Shown piece after piece: positions 25,077-36,600 of a stretch of 64,000 nt of DNA (the stretch's first letter is position 1; each line of letters starts with the position of its first letter). The translations under genes and the position numbers were made by a program. The DNA is taken from positions 1 through 64,000 of the forward strand of contig NZ_MOBM01000012.1 in the NCBI RefSeq assembly GCF_003732275.1, given 5' to 3'. This DNA is from Pseudomonas frederiksbergensis (GTDB lineage: Bacteria; Pseudomonadota; Gammaproteobacteria; Pseudomonadales; Pseudomonadaceae). The notes below the pieces were generated by a model. That model had not been told where the DNA came from. It did not search any database and saw only the letters and a list, made by a program, of their open reading frames with translations.

Positions 25077-25402
25077 GGGGGCTCCGTGAGCATAAAAAGA
25101 CGAGTCAAACAGAGAAGGATTAAGCCGCAATTATGGCAAGGCCAATCACCGACGAGAAGCAGGGCCTTGCACTCAGCTATCGCACCAGCGTATCAGATGA
25201 GTATTTGATAATCGCCGCGTCCTTTAAGTATTCGCTTAACTGGCGTAAACACCACAGTTTCAAACCGAAACAAACATCCTATGAAAATCGTACAAAACAG
25301 CATTACATCGCGATAATCCAAATCCGCTATCAACCCAACTAACCAACCACTTCGAAACAGCCATTCAATTATTGAACACACCTGACTGAAAGGAATCAGA
25401 TC
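25077..25402. other. AT-rich gap before the hemopexin-like gene
   Basis: This 326-base stretch is visibly richer in A and T than the flanks, especially 25195-25400, and joins the equally AT-rich hemopexin-like gene. No box, repeat or small gene could be supported in it. An AAAGGAATC ribosome site lies at its end. Confidence 0.6.
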
Positions 25403-26098
25403 ATGCCAACATTCAAGAACTTTGTTGCCGTCGATTGGCGAGCAGGAAAAGATAAAATTTACTTCTTCTTCAAGGACACCAATCAATATTCCCGATTTGA
25501 TCTCGATGAAAACAAGGTTGAAGAGGGATACCCTGCCGATATTACCGCCCATAACTGGGGAGGCTTTCACGCTTACGCCAAGAACCTGCGTTTTGGATTT
25601 ACCTCCAGTGCACTGGGCGGTTCCTGGGGCGAGGGGGACGACATCTTATGGCTATTCTATTATGTTGGCGATACTCCAATGGTCTGTAAGTATGATCAGG
25701 ACCTTGACAAGGTGACGGGAAACGATCGTGTTGAAAATTCATTATGGCGTTCACTACTTCCCTACTTTGATCGCATCGTTGCCGGCACGTGGTGGGAAAC
25801 TGCTGGATTAAATTCCGTATTCAAATCCCTGACAAACGATGGCTACTACATTACTTTCAATTACGAAACAAAGAAAACCACTTACAGCCCCATAACATCA
25901 AGCTCCTGGCCTGGATTATACCGCTATAAAAACCGAATCATAACAGCGGTGCAAAACGACGCCCCTCTTATTGACACTTACTATTATATTTTCTTGACCA
26001 ACAATGAATACATAAGATACGACCTGAAAAATAACAGGGCAGAGACCGGCCCGATAAAGGTCAATGACACCTCCTGGCCAGGACTGATGGGAGACTGA
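25403..26098 (+). CDS. Hemopexin-repeat protein
   Basis: A 231-residue protein without signal peptide or membrane segment, rich in Tyr, Trp, Asp and Asn. At least three hemopexin-like blades are visible: KIYFFFKDTNQYSRFDLDE followed by EEGYPADI and WGGF (about 15-52), a block ending SSSWPGLY (about 140-175), and IFLTNNEYIRYDLKNNR with SWPGL (about 195-228). Residues 70-130 look like a diverged blade, giving a possible four-bladed propeller. Bacterial relatives include photopexins of Photorhabdus. Ligand and role are unknown. Base composition is much more AT-rich than the neighbours, suggesting transfer. Confidence 0.75.
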   Translation: MPTFKNFVAVDWRAGKDKIYFFFKDTNQYSRFDLDENKVEEGYPADITAHNWGGFHAYAKNLRFGFTSSALGGSWGEGDDILWLFYYVGDTPMVCKYDQDLDKVTGNDRVENSLWRSLLPYFDRIVAGTWWETAGLNSVFKSLTNDGYYITFNYETKKTTYSPITSSSWPGLYRYKNRIITAVQNDAPLIDTYYYIFLTNNEYIRYDLKNNRAETGPIKVNDTSWPGLMGD

Positions 26099-26261
26099 AA
26101 ATTCACCGAGGTGCGGCGCCCCGGCATCGCACCTCGCCCTTCTCGACAGTGCATACACCCCCTCTGCTTCTGTCAGGGCAAGTCCCCATGGACGCGGTTA
26201 ATCATCGGTTAATCGCCGCCCGCCACTGTGCATCCCACTTACACAGGGGCAAGGCTTACCC

Positions 26262-27998
26262 ATGCGTCGATTGTTTTTATTCTTTGTTCTGTTGATCTCG
26301 GGTGTGGCCCAGGCAGGAACGAATCCGTTCGAAACCAAACCCGATTTTCTCCCGGTGGAAAAAGCGTTCATCTTCACCTCCGAACGCCTTGAATCCGGGG
26401 AAACCCAGCTCTATTGGCAAATTTCCGACAATTATTACCTGTATCAGAAACGCCTGAAATTCGACGGGCTGGCCCCGGAGCAAGTGCCGGTTCTGCCCGA
26501 GGGCGAATCCCATAGCGACGAGTTCTTCGGCGAACAGCAGGTCTATCGCCAGGGCCTGGAGCTGAAGATTCCGGCCGGAGCCACTGGTCAAATCAAAGTA
26601 GGCTTCCAGGGCTGCGCCGATGCCGGTTTGTGTTATCCGCCGCAGACTCAAGTGGTCGACCTTGGCGCAAGTAACGTCCTTACCGCGTTTAATGAAGAAG
26701 CGCCCGACCAGGCCCTGGCCAGCGGCCTTCAGCAACGGGCGTTGGGCTGGAGCCTGCTGGTGTTCTTCGGCTTGGGGCTGCTGTTGGCGTTCACGCCTTG
26801 TTCGTTGCCGATGCTGCCGATTCTGGCCGGGTTGATCGTTGGCAGCGGCGCCACGCCCAAACGCGGTTTTGCCCTGGCCGGCAGTTACGTGATCAGCATG
26901 GCGCTGGTGTATGCGGCGATGGGCGTTCTGGCTGCGCTGCTTGGGGCGAACCTTCAGGCGCTGCTGCAAAATCCATGGCTGTTGGGCAGCTTTGCGGCGG
27001 TGTTCGTGCTGCTGGCCTTGCCGATGTTCGGTTTCTTCGAGCTTCAATTGCCGGTGGCCGTGCGAGATCGGCTGGAACATGTTTCGCGTAATCAGCGCGG
27101 TGGCAGCCTGATCGGTGCCGGTGTACTCGGGGCTTTGTCCGGCCTGTTGGTAGGTCCGTGCATGACCGCCCCATTGGCGGGTGCCCTGCTCTATATCGCC
27201 CAGAGCGGCAATGCGCTGCACGGCGGGCTGATTCTGTTCGCCTTGGGTATCGGCATTGGTATGCCGCTGTTGTTGCTGGTGACTGTCGGCAATCGTTTCC
27301 TGCCCAAACCCGGTGCGTGGATGAACCTGCTCAAGGCTGTGTTCGGTTTCCTGTTCCTCGCCACCGCGCTGCTGATGCTGCGCCCGGTGCTGGATGAATC
27401 GCTGTGGCTGGGTTTGTGCGGTGCCTTGCTGTTGATTGCGGCTTACAGCGCCTGGAAACAGTCCGAAGGTTTTGGCCGCGTCGCACAGTTGTTTGGCGCC
27501 AGCTCGCTCTTGTTGGGACTGTGGGGCAGCCTGCTGGTGGTGGGTGCGGCGGGCGGCAGTGACGATCCGTATCAGCCGTTGCAGGTGTACAGCGCCGACC
27601 GTGCCGGCGCTGCCGCGCCAAGCGCTCATGATGCCTTCACTACGATCAAGGAGCCCGCCGTGCTGCAACGCGAACTCGACGCGGCCAAGGCTGAGGGTCA
27701 GTGGGTACTGCTGGATTATTACGCCGACTGGTGTGTGTCGTGCAAAGTCATGGAAAAACAGGTCTTCGGCAAACCGCTGGTCCTGGAAGCGCTCAGCGAT
27801 GTGCGCTTGCTACGGCTGGACGTCACCGCCGACAATGCCGCCAGCCGCGAACTGCTCGGCCGCTATAAAGTGCCGGGGCCGCCAAGCCTGCTGTGGATCG
27901 GCCCTGAAGGTGAAGAGCGTCGCAGCCAGCGCATCACCGGTGAGGTCGATGCCGGCACCTTCCTGCAACGCTGGACCACCACCCGAGACGCTCGTTAA
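26262..27998 (+). CDS. dsbD: Thiol:disulfide interchange protein DsbD
   Basis: A 578-residue three-part electron carrier. It has a signal peptide ending near VAQA, an N-terminal periplasmic domain with the redox pair in GCADAGLCYPP (about 115-122), a membrane domain of eight segments with the key cysteines in FTPCSLPML and LVGPCMTAPL, and a C-terminal thioredoxin domain with CVSC in DYYADWCVSCKVMEK (about 490). It moves reducing power from cytoplasmic thioredoxin to periplasmic partners, here most likely DsbG and the TlpA protein encoded just downstream. Confidence 0.93.
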   Translation: MRRLFLFFVLLISGVAQAGTNPFETKPDFLPVEKAFIFTSERLESGETQLYWQISDNYYLYQKRLKFDGLAPEQVPVLPEGESHSDEFFGEQQVYRQGLELKIPAGATGQIKVGFQGCADAGLCYPPQTQVVDLGASNVLTAFNEEAPDQALASGLQQRALGWSLLVFFGLGLLLAFTPCSLPMLPILAGLIVGSGATPKRGFALAGSYVISMALVYAAMGVLAALLGANLQALLQNPWLLGSFAAVFVLLALPMFGFFELQLPVAVRDRLEHVSRNQRGGSLIGAGVLGALSGLLVGPCMTAPLAGALLYIAQSGNALHGGLILFALGIGIGMPLLLLVTVGNRFLPKPGAWMNLLKAVFGFLFLATALLMLRPVLDESLWLGLCGALLLIAAYSAWKQSEGFGRVAQLFGASSLLLGLWGSLLVVGAAGGSDDPYQPLQVYSADRAGAAAPSAHDAFTTIKEPAVLQRELDAAKAEGQWVLLDYYADWCVSCKVMEKQVFGKPLVLEALSDVRLLRLDVTADNAASRELLGRYKVPGPPSLLWIGPEGEERRSQRITGEVDAGTFLQRWTTTRDAR

Positions 27999-28864
27999 TG
28001 CTGACTTTTACCCTCGGCACCTTTGCCATCGCGCTTAATCACCTGCTGCTGATCAGTGCCTTGGCGCTGGCGACCTTTGTCGGCTGGCGGGTGGCCAAGC
28101 GTGGTGGCGAGAACCCGGAGTCGGTGCTATTCAGCCTGTTCCTGCTGGGCATGCTGGCGGCCCGGGTCGGTTTCGTGATCGCCTACTGGGCGCAGTATCG
28201 CCACGATCCATGGCAGATAATCGACCTGCGTGACGGTGGTTTTCTCGCCTGGCCCGGGGTGGTCGTGCTGTTGCTCGCCACCTTGTATCTAGGCTGGCGT
28301 CGCCCGGGCCTGCGCCGACCGTTGGGCTTTGGCGTGGTCAGTGGTCTGGCATTCTGGTTGCTGGCGACGTTCTCCCTGAGTATTTACGAACAAGGCACGC
28401 GTTTGCCCCAGATCACCCTGCGCAACGCCGCCGGCCAGACCGTGCAGCTCAGCGACTACCAGGGCGGTCCGCTGGTCATCAATCTTTGGGCCACCTGGTG
28501 CCCGCCGTGCCGCCGGGAAATGCCGGTGCTGGAAAACGCCCAGCAACAGCGTCCGGACCTGACCTTTCTGTTCGTCAATCAAGCCGAAAGCATGCAGAGC
28601 GTCAGCACCTTTCTCGAAACCCAGGGCCTGAGCCTGACTAACGTGCTGTTCGATGGCAGCGGTCGATTGGGTCAGGCCGTGGGCTCCATGGCATTGCCGA
28701 CTACGCTGTTCTATAGCCCCGACGGGCACCTGCTGGGCAGCCACCTGGGCGAACTCTCTGAAGCCAGCCTGGCCCGCGCCCTGGAAAACTTCGACACCCC
28801 GAACCCGGCCACCTCGGCCATGCCCTCAAGGAAATTGCCATGCTCCGCCTCCGCCACCTGCTGA
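27998..28864 (+). CDS. Membrane-anchored TlpA/DsbE-like thioredoxin
   Basis: A 288-residue protein with about four N-terminal membrane segments (residues 5-125) of the prolipoprotein-transferase-like type, then a periplasmic thioredoxin domain with active site WATWCPPCRREMP near 167 and the cis-Pro region SMALPTTLFYSPDG. Its ATG shares its A with the dsbD stop (TAATG), and its end overlaps dsbG by 25 bases. It is probably reduced by DsbD. The P. aeruginosa counterpart is PA2477. Confidence 0.87.
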   Translation: MLTFTLGTFAIALNHLLLISALALATFVGWRVAKRGGENPESVLFSLFLLGMLAARVGFVIAYWAQYRHDPWQIIDLRDGGFLAWPGVVVLLLATLYLGWRRPGLRRPLGFGVVSGLAFWLLATFSLSIYEQGTRLPQITLRNAAGQTVQLSDYQGGPLVINLWATWCPPCRREMPVLENAQQQRPDLTFLFVNQAESMQSVSTFLETQGLSLTNVLFDGSGRLGQAVGSMALPTTLFYSPDGHLLGSHLGELSEASLARALENFDTPNPATSAMPSRKLPCSASATC

Positions 28865-29607
28865 CGTTGACCCTGGGTGCCGCCCTGCTGCACTTGCCGT
28901 CGGTACAGGCCGAAGAATTGCCTGAAGCGATCAAGAAGATCGAAGCCAAGGGCGCCAAAATTGTCGGCACTTTCGACGCGCCCGACGGCCTGCGCGGTTA
29001 TGCAGCGCAGTACCAGAACCGTGGTATGGCGTTGTACCTGACCCCGGACGGCAAACATGTACTGCTGGGTAATTTGTACGATGCCCAAGGCAATGACCTG
29101 AGCAGCGCGCCGTTGCAGAAACTGGTCTACGCACCGATGGCCAAGGAAGTCTGGGGCAAGATGGAAGCGAGCAACTGGATCGGTGACGGCAACAAGGACG
29201 CACCGCGAATCGTCTATCTGTTCAGCGACCCGAATTGCCCGTACTGCAACATGTTCTGGGAACAGGCGCGGCCGTGGGTCAAGGCTGGCAAAGTGCAATT
29301 GCGGCACATCATGGTCGGCATCATTCGCGAAGACAGCCCGGGCAAATCCGCCGCGCTGCTGGCCGCCAAGGACCCGCAGAAAGCGTTGGAAGAGCACGAG
29401 AAATCCGGCAAGGACAGCTCGCTCAAAGCGTTGAAAGACGTGCCGCCGGCCATTCAGGCGAAATTCGCGGCGAACATGCAGTTGATGGAAGACCTGGAAC
29501 TGGCTGCCACCCCGGCGATTTTCTATATGGATGACAAGGGCCAGCTGCAACAGCAGCAAGGCGCGCCGACGCCAGACAAGTTGGTGAAGATTCTGGGACC
29601 CAAGTAA
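28840..29607 (+). CDS. dsbG: Thiol:disulfide interchange protein DsbG
   Basis: A 255-residue DsbC/DsbG-family protein with a signal peptide ending near SVQAEE, an N-terminal dimerisation domain, and a catalytic thioredoxin domain with CPYC in FSDPNCPYCNMFW (about 130) and cis-Pro in AATPAIFYMDD. It protects or isomerises periplasmic cysteines using electrons from DsbD. The start overlaps the TlpA-like gene. A REPIN follows the stop. Confidence 0.9.
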   Translation: MLRLRHLLTLTLGAALLHLPSVQAEELPEAIKKIEAKGAKIVGTFDAPDGLRGYAAQYQNRGMALYLTPDGKHVLLGNLYDAQGNDLSSAPLQKLVYAPMAKEVWGKMEASNWIGDGNKDAPRIVYLFSDPNCPYCNMFWEQARPWVKAGKVQLRHIMVGIIREDSPGKSAALLAAKDPQKALEEHEKSGKDSSLKALKDVPPAIQAKFAANMQLMEDLELAATPAIFYMDDKGQLQQQQGAPTPDKLVKILGPK

Positions 29608-29620
29608 TCCCACCGCCCCC

Positions 29621-29684
29621 ATCGCGAGCAGGCTCGCTCCCACAGGGATATGCGATCACCTGTGGGAGCGAGCCTGCTCGCGAT
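29621..29684. repeat. Short REPIN after dsbG
   Basis: 24-bp inverted arms at 29621-29644 and 29661-29684 with only a 16-base spacer, between the convergent dsbG and alpha/beta hydrolase genes. The transcript would fold as one long hairpin. Confidence 0.9.
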
Positions 29685-29701
29685 GAGGCCATCAAAATCG
29701 G

Positions 29702-30514
29702 CTAATTCCTCACGCCTAGAAATTTCAACAGCGCATCCGTGACAAACTGCGGGTTCTCCAGATTGGAGATATGCCCCGCCTCCGGCACCAGCACATACGG
29801 GCAACCAATCAACTCGGCCATTTCTTCGGTTTCCGACGGCGGTCGCGGTTTGTCCTGATCGCCGCACATCAACAGCGTGGTTTCAGGGTTCAGTTCACCC
29901 AGACGCGGCAGCAAATCATCACGACCAAAGGTAATCCGCCCCATCGGCACGATGCTTTGACGCAGGCGGTCAGCTGGCAGCGCAGCCAATTTTGCGCGGA
30001 AATCCTGATACAGCGCCGATTGCGGATCGATGCCCGGACGGAAGAAGATCGGCACAATAATGTCGAGCAACTGCGGCGAGATCACACCGCTGTCTTCGAT
30101 CTGCTTGAACAGCGAGAAATAGTATTGGCGAGTCGGTTCAGGTTCGACGCCGACATAGGTGTCCATCAGCACCAGGCCGTTGAGCCGTTGCGGCGCTGAC
30201 AGCGCCAGTCGAACACCCCACATGGCACCGACCGAAAGACCGACCAGCGTGACACGATCGACGTCCAGATGATCGAGTAATGCCAGTGCCTGGCGCGCCA
30301 CGTCATCCAGCGACGTCATGCACTCGGGCATCCGCCCGGACTCGCCATGGCCCCACAGGTCCAGGGCGATGACCCGATAATGCTGCGACAGCGCCGCAAT
30401 CTGTGGCGCCCACATGGCTTGGTCCCACAGGTAACTGCCGGCCAGCAGAACCGCAGGGCCTGTGCCTTGATCTGTGTAGTGAAGCGCTTGTCCATCAACC
30501 GTTACGAAGGGCAT
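29702..30514 (-). CDS. Alpha/beta-fold hydrolase
   Basis: A 270-residue alpha/beta hydrolase. The nucleophile elbow is GLSVGAM (Ser near residue 94), the oxyanion region LLAGSYLWDQAMW, a late acid candidate CGDQDKPRP, and the final His in EAGHISNLENP. It resembles enol-lactonase/pimeloyl-ester hydrolase types. It lies downstream of pvdL on the same strand but is not a PvdG-type thioesterase, so a pyoverdine role is not shown. The start at 30514 has GGGAGA before it; the frame extends to 30604. Confidence 0.8.
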   Translation of the reverse strand: MPFVTVDGQALHYTDQGTGPAVLLAGSYLWDQAMWAPQIAALSQHYRVIALDLWGHGESGRMPECMTSLDDVARQALALLDHLDVDRVTLVGLSVGAMWGVRLALSAPQRLNGLVLMDTYVGVEPEPTRQYYFSLFKQIEDSGVISPQLLDIIVPIFFRPGIDPQSALYQDFRAKLAALPADRLRQSIVPMGRITFGRDDLLPRLGELNPETTLLMCGDQDKPRPPSETEEMAELIGCPYVLVPEAGHISNLENPQFVTDALLKFLGVRN

Positions 30515-30600
30515 CGACTGTCTCCCTGGGGAAATCGGATCCATTAAAAAAGCACAGGAAGACTGAGCCGCATGGGACCGGCAGTCAACCGGATTGAAGA

Positions 30601-30681
30601 TCAAAAGATCGCAGGCTTCGCCAGCGCCTGCATGGGCTCGGCGGACACCTGCAGGAGCTGCCGCAGGCTGCGATCTTTTGA
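30601..30681. repeat. Inverted repeat directly after pvdL
   Basis: TCAAAAGATCGCAG (30601-30614) and CTGCGATCTTTTGA (30668-30681) are perfect complements, with GC-rich inner sequence (GCAGGAGCTGCCGC). The element ends two bases from the pvdL stop. It could terminate or protect the 13-kb pvdL mRNA. One arm also occurs at 7350. Confidence 0.8.
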
Positions 30682-30683
30682 CT

Positions 30684-33600
30684 TTAAAGCCCCTCCAACT
30701 CCGCCATCAGGTCATTCAACCGATCCACCTTCTCCCCGGTAATGTCGCTCGCCGCCAACCCATCAATGTACTCGGCCAGCTCCGCCACCGTGCTGCACTC
30801 GAACATCGCCCGCAGCGGCACGTTGCGTTGCAGGGCTTTTTGCACCCGCGAGGCGATCTGTGTGGCCAGCAACGAATGCCCGCCGAGTTCGAAGAAGTTG
30901 TCACGCACGCCGACCTTCTCGACCTTCAACACCTCGGCCCAAATATCCGCCAGGGTCTGTTCCAGCTCATTGCGTGGCGCCTGATAGTCCTGGCTCTGCA
31001 ACTGGCCGATTTCCAGCACCGGCAAGGCCTTGCGATCGAGTTTGCCGTTGGCGTTGAGCGGCAGCTTGTCGAGCCACAACCAGTGCAGCGGCACCATGTA
31101 TTCCGGCAATTCGGCGCGCAGACGTTGCTTGATACGCTCCAGCCGTTCGTTCGGATTCAGCACCGAATCCGCTGCAACCAGATAGCCGACCAAATGCTTG
31201 CCGTTGACGCCCTCCTGCACACCCACCGCTGCATCGCGAACTTCCGGCTGTTCGTGCAGACGGGCCTCGATTTCTCCCAGTTCGATACGGTAACCGCGAA
31301 TTTTCACTTGATGATCGATACGCCCAACGTATTCCAGCACGCCGTCACTGCGACGTCGGGCCAGGTCGCCGGTGCGATACAAGCGATCCCCCGACGCACC
31401 GAACGGGTTCGGCACAAACACCTGCGCAGTGCGCAACGGATCGCTCACATAACCACGACCCACGCCGGTGCCGGCCACGCACAACTCACCCACCGCTCCC
31501 AACGGCACCAGTTCCAGCGCGCCATCGAGCAAGTACAAACAGTTGTTGTCGGTCGGCGTGCCAATCGGCAGATAACTGCCGCGCGTCGAAGCCAGGTCGA
31601 CGCGGAAGAACGCCACATCGTCCGAGCATTCCGCCGGGCCATAGGCGTTCACCAAACCAATCTCCGGGTAACGCAACAACCATTGATGCGCCAGCTCCGG
31701 CGGCATCGCTTCACCGGTCGGCAGCATCCAGCGCAGGCCATCGAGGCTCATGCGGTCCTGGGCGAGCATGCCCTGAATCAGCGACGGCACGCTTTCCAGC
31801 ACGGTAATGCCCTGGCTCTGAACATGGGCCAACAAGCCTTGCGGATCGTGGGCGATGCTGTTCGGCACAATGTCGACCCGAGCGCCGAACAATGGCGCCG
31901 CGAGGAACTGCCAGACCGAAATATCGAAGCTTTGCGAAGCGGTCTGAGCGATCACATCAGCCTCGCTCAATTTCAGGTACGGCGCCTTGCTCAACTGGTT
32001 ATTGAGCATGCCGCGCTGCTCGACCATCACGCCCTTCGGCAAGCCGGTGGAACCCGAGGTGTAGATCACATAGGCGAGGCTGTCCGGGCCGCTATAAATG
32101 CCCGGATTGGCCACCGAAACAGCGCTCGCCTGCACCTCTTCCCAAACCAGCAATCGAGGCCGGTTGGCACAACCGAACTCTTCCAGCAGCGCGAGGGCTT
32201 GTTCACGACACGCCTGGGTGCAGACCAGCAACGGCGTACGACTCAGGTCGATGATCCGGCTCAGACGCTGACTCGGCAGGCCCGGGTCCAGCGGCAGGTA
32301 ACCGGCACCGGCCTTGAAGCTGCCAATGATCATGCCCAACAGATCGAGGTTACGTTCGGCGAGCAGCGCCACCGGTTGATCCAGGCCGACGCCGGCCGCA
32401 ATCAGCGCATGACCGAGACGGTTGCTGCGCTGGTTCAGCTCAACATAGCTGTGCTGCTGATCCAGACAACTGGCAGCAATTCGCTGCGGATGCTCGGCGA
32501 CCTGCGCTTCGAACAATGAGACATAGCTCTGCTCCAGCGGGTAGTCGTGTTCGCTCTGGTTGCAGCCATGGATCAGGAAGTCCTGCTCTTCATTGCCCAG
32601 CAGCGGCAGATCCGCCATGTCGCCATGGAAGCCTTCGACCAGCGCCAGCAGCAGGCGCTTGAATTCACCAAGCATGCGCTCGACCGTGGATTCGTCGAAA
32701 TAACGCTGGTCGTAAGACAGGTGCAAGCCCAGGTCATCGCCCGGATAACACACCGCCGTCAACGGGAAGTTGGTGTGGGTGCGGCCCGAATCCGAGGTGG
32801 CGTTGAGGCTCTGCGCACGATCCAGCACCGAGACTTCCACCGGCGCGTTTTCGAACACGAACAGGCTGTCGAACAGCGGCTGGCCTTTAGGCAGTTCGCT
32901 GTTTTCCTGGATGCTCACCAGCGGCAGGTATTCGTACTCGCGCAGTTGCATGTTGCTGTCGAGCAAACTGCTGAGCCACTGCCGAACACTGCAACGCTGA
33001 TCGTCCTCGGGCATTTTCACTCGCAGGGCGATGCTGTTGATGAACAGCCCGACTGTGCGTTGCATCTCCGGCATCTCCACCGGCCGCCCGGCCACCGTGA
33101 CGCCGAACAGCACGTCGCGATCACCGCTCAAGCGACGCAGCACCAGCGCCCACGCCGCTTGGGCGAAGGTGTTGATGGTCAGCTGATGGGCCTGGGCCAG
33201 TTCGCGCAGTTGTACGCCATCCCGGGCATCGAGCCGGGTGTAGCAGTCACCGACAATCATGCCGCCGCTGTCGCCGGCATGTTCACGCAGGAACGGTCGA
33301 TCGCTCGGAATCGGCGTGGTGCGCTCGAAACCTCGCAGGTTCTGCTGCCACCACTGCCGCGCTTCGGCCAGGCTCTGGCGTTGCAGCCAGCCGATGTAAT
33401 CGCGATAACGCGGCGGCACAGCCAGTTGCGCTTCGCGGCCTTCGCCGAGGACGGTGTAGATCTCGAAGAAATCGTTCATCAGCAGCGAACGGCACCAGGC
33501 ATCGATGAGGATGTGGTGGTTACTCATCATGAACCAGTAACGCGCCGCGCCCACGCGGATCAAGCGCAGGTGGAACGGTGCCTGATTGAGCAAATCGAAC

Positions 33601-36600
33601 CCGGCCTCACGCTCGCTTTTCAGCAGCGCCTGCAACTTCGGCTCTTGCTCGGTTTCGGCAACCGCGCTCCAGTCCAGATATTCGATCGGCGTGCTGCCCG
33701 GTTTGTGGATCACTTGCAGCATGTCTTCGCCGACGTTCCAGCAGAACGATGCGCGCAAGGCTTCGTGACGGGCGATCACCGCTTGCCAGGCCTGAGCGAA
33801 ACGTTGCGGGTCGAGCTCGCTGTTGATGCGGTAGCGATCCTGCATGTAATAGAGGCCGGTGCCCGGTTCGAGCAAGGTGTGCAGCAGCATGCCTTCCTGC
33901 ATCGGGGTCAGCGGGTAGACATCTTCAATCATCGCCGCAGGCACTGGCAGCGCATCGAGTTGCGGCTGAGTCAGTCTGGCCAGCGGGAAGTCCGACGGCG
34001 TCAGCCCGCCCGCGTTGTCGCTCAGGCAATGCTGGATCAGGCTTTGCAATTCGCCCAGATACGCCTCTGCCAGTTCAGTGATGGTTTGCAGATCGTGACG
34101 TTCGGCGCTGAAGGTCCAGCGCAGCACCAACTCACCGCCATACACCTGACTGTCGACGCTCAGCTCGTTGGGCAGCGGCGCATGTGGATCATGGGCCGCG
34201 CCCACCGGTTCATCGAGCGGACGGAACAGCGCATCGCTGCCGAAACTCTGATCGAACTGTCCCAGGTAGTTGAAGGTGATCGGCGCCACCGGCAACGCCG
34301 CCATGGTCTGACGGCACACACCGTCGGCCAGGTAACGCAGCACGCCATAACCCAAGCCTTTGTGCGGCACCGCGCGCAGCTGCTCCTTGATCGCCTTGAT
34401 CGAGGCACTCTGTTCACTCATGGGTGTGAGGCGCAGCGGATAGGCGCTGGTGAACCAGCCCACGGTGCGGGTCAGGTCGATCTCGTCGAACAGGGTTTCG
34501 CGACCGTGGCCTTCGAGTTGAATCAACGCCGACTCATGACCGCTCCAGCGGCACACCACACGGGCCAATGCGGTCAACAGCAGGTCATTGACCTGAGTGC
34601 GATAGGCTGTCGGCGCCTGTTGCAGCAGTTGGCGGGTGCGCTCGCTGTCGAGGCGCACGCTGACGGTTTGCGCGTGACGATTTTGCTGACCACCCTGCGG
34701 ACGATCACAGGGCAATTCAGCGCTTGGGCCGGCCAGTTGCGTCTGCCACCAGCTCAATTCTTCACGCAGGGATTCGCTGCCGGCGTAAGCCTGCAACCGT
34801 GCGGCCCAGTCCTTGAAGCCGCTGGTTTTCGCCGGCAGTTTTACCGACTGCAGGGACTCGAGTTGACGATAAACCGTTTGCAGATCGTCCAGCAGCACCC
34901 GCCACGACACCCCGTCCACCACCAAGTGGTGAATGGCGATAAACAGCCGTTGTTGCCCCTCAGAATCATCCACCAGCAGCGCCCGCATCAGCGGCCCTTG
35001 CTCAAGGTCGAGGCTGCGTTGGGCATCGGCGAACAGCGCCACGCATTTGTCCATGGCTGGCACATGTACCTGCCACAGCACGGCGGCGGCGGAAACCGCC
35101 TGGTGCTCGGCCTGCCAATGGCCGGCGACTTCGGTAAAGCGCAGGCGCAAGGCGTCGTGCTGTTCGATCACCGCCAGCAGCGCTTGCTCCAGACGATGCG
35201 GCTCCAGCGCCACTGTTGGTTCCAGCAGCAACGCCTGGTTCCAGTGTTGACGCTGCGCGATTGCAGTGTCGAAGAACCAGTGCTGAATCGGCGTCAAACG
35301 CGATTCACCGCTCAGCAAACCTTGCTCGGCCGTGACCTGCTCGGTGCGGGTCGCGACGGCGGCCAGGGTCTGCACGGTCTGGTGCTGGAACAGGTCCCGT
35401 GGGCTGAAATGGATGCCCTGCTGCCGCGCACGGCTGACCACCTGGATCGACAGAATCGAATCGCCGCCCAGTTCGAAGAAGTTGTCGTTGAGGCCAACCT
35501 GCTGGACGTTCAGCACTTCACAACAGATGCCGGCCAGGGTCAGCTCAAGTTCGTTGCTCGGCGCCACGTACTGCTGACGATTCAACTCCGGGTCCGGCGC
35601 CGGCAGCGCGCGGCGGTCGAGCTTGCCGTTGGCGGTCAGCGGCATGCTGGCCAGCAGGATCAAGTACGTCGGCACCATGTAATCCGGCAACTGCGATTTG
35701 AGGTGCGCCTTCAACGCTTCGCGCAATGTAGTTTGTTGCGCTTCATCCTGTTCGGCGACGCTGGTGACCAGATAGCCGACCAACTGCTTGCCGCTCGGTG
35801 CATCGAAGGCCAGCACCACCGCTTCACGCACGGATTCGTGTTCCAGCAAACGGGTTTCGATCTCGCCCAGTTCAATGCGGAAACCACGGATCTTCACTTG
35901 ATGATCGATTCGGCCGAGGTACTCGACCAGACCATCGGCGCGCTGACGGACAAGGTCGCCGGTTCGGTACAGACGTCCGCCGTTCACTGCAAAAGGATCA
36001 GCGACAAACCGTTCGGCGGTCATGCCCGGGCGCTGGTGATACCCCTGCGCCAGACCGGCACCGCCGACATACAACTCGCCCGTCGCCCCTTGCGGCACCA
36101 ACGCCAGATCGGCGTCGAGGATGTAAGCGACGCGAGCACCGATCACGCTGCCGATCGGCACACTGCCCAGCCCTTCTTCCAGTTGCTCGGGTGCCAGACT
36201 GGCGAGCGGCATGACTACGGTTTCGGTCGGGCCGTAGGCGTTGAAAAACAGGCTCGGTTTGAATGCCGCGCGAATCCGTTGCAAGTGTTCGCCGGTCAGC
36301 GCCTCGCCGCCGGTGATGCACATGCGCACCGGCAGGGTTTCACCCTGGGTTGCCAGCCATTGCGCCAATTGGCTGCCGTAGCTTGGGGTGAAACCTAGAA
36401 TGTTGATGTTGTGCCGACGAATCAGCCCGCAGATTTCTTGCGCGTCCCACTGGCCTTGCGCACGCAGCACAACCTGCGCGCCGCTCAACAGCGGCACCAG
36501 CAGACGTTCGGTCGCGGCATCGAAGTTGATCGAATAGAAGTGCAACTCACAGTCGTCGGGTCGCATGGCGAAACGTTCGATCACCGCGCGGCAATGCATG

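Noticed and set aside
29702-30514. The alpha/beta hydrolase as the pyoverdine thioesterase PvdG
   Set aside because: Its length and motifs fit a general ester/lactone hydrolase, and it lacks a PvdS box.
32547-36398. A 1283-codon open frame, and others at 30594-32519, 38091-39659, 40293-41933 and 42033-43310, on the strand opposite pvdL
   Set aside because: They mirror the codon pattern of the GC-rich NRPS gene, have no domain, no ribosome site and overlap fully with conserved NRPS motifs.
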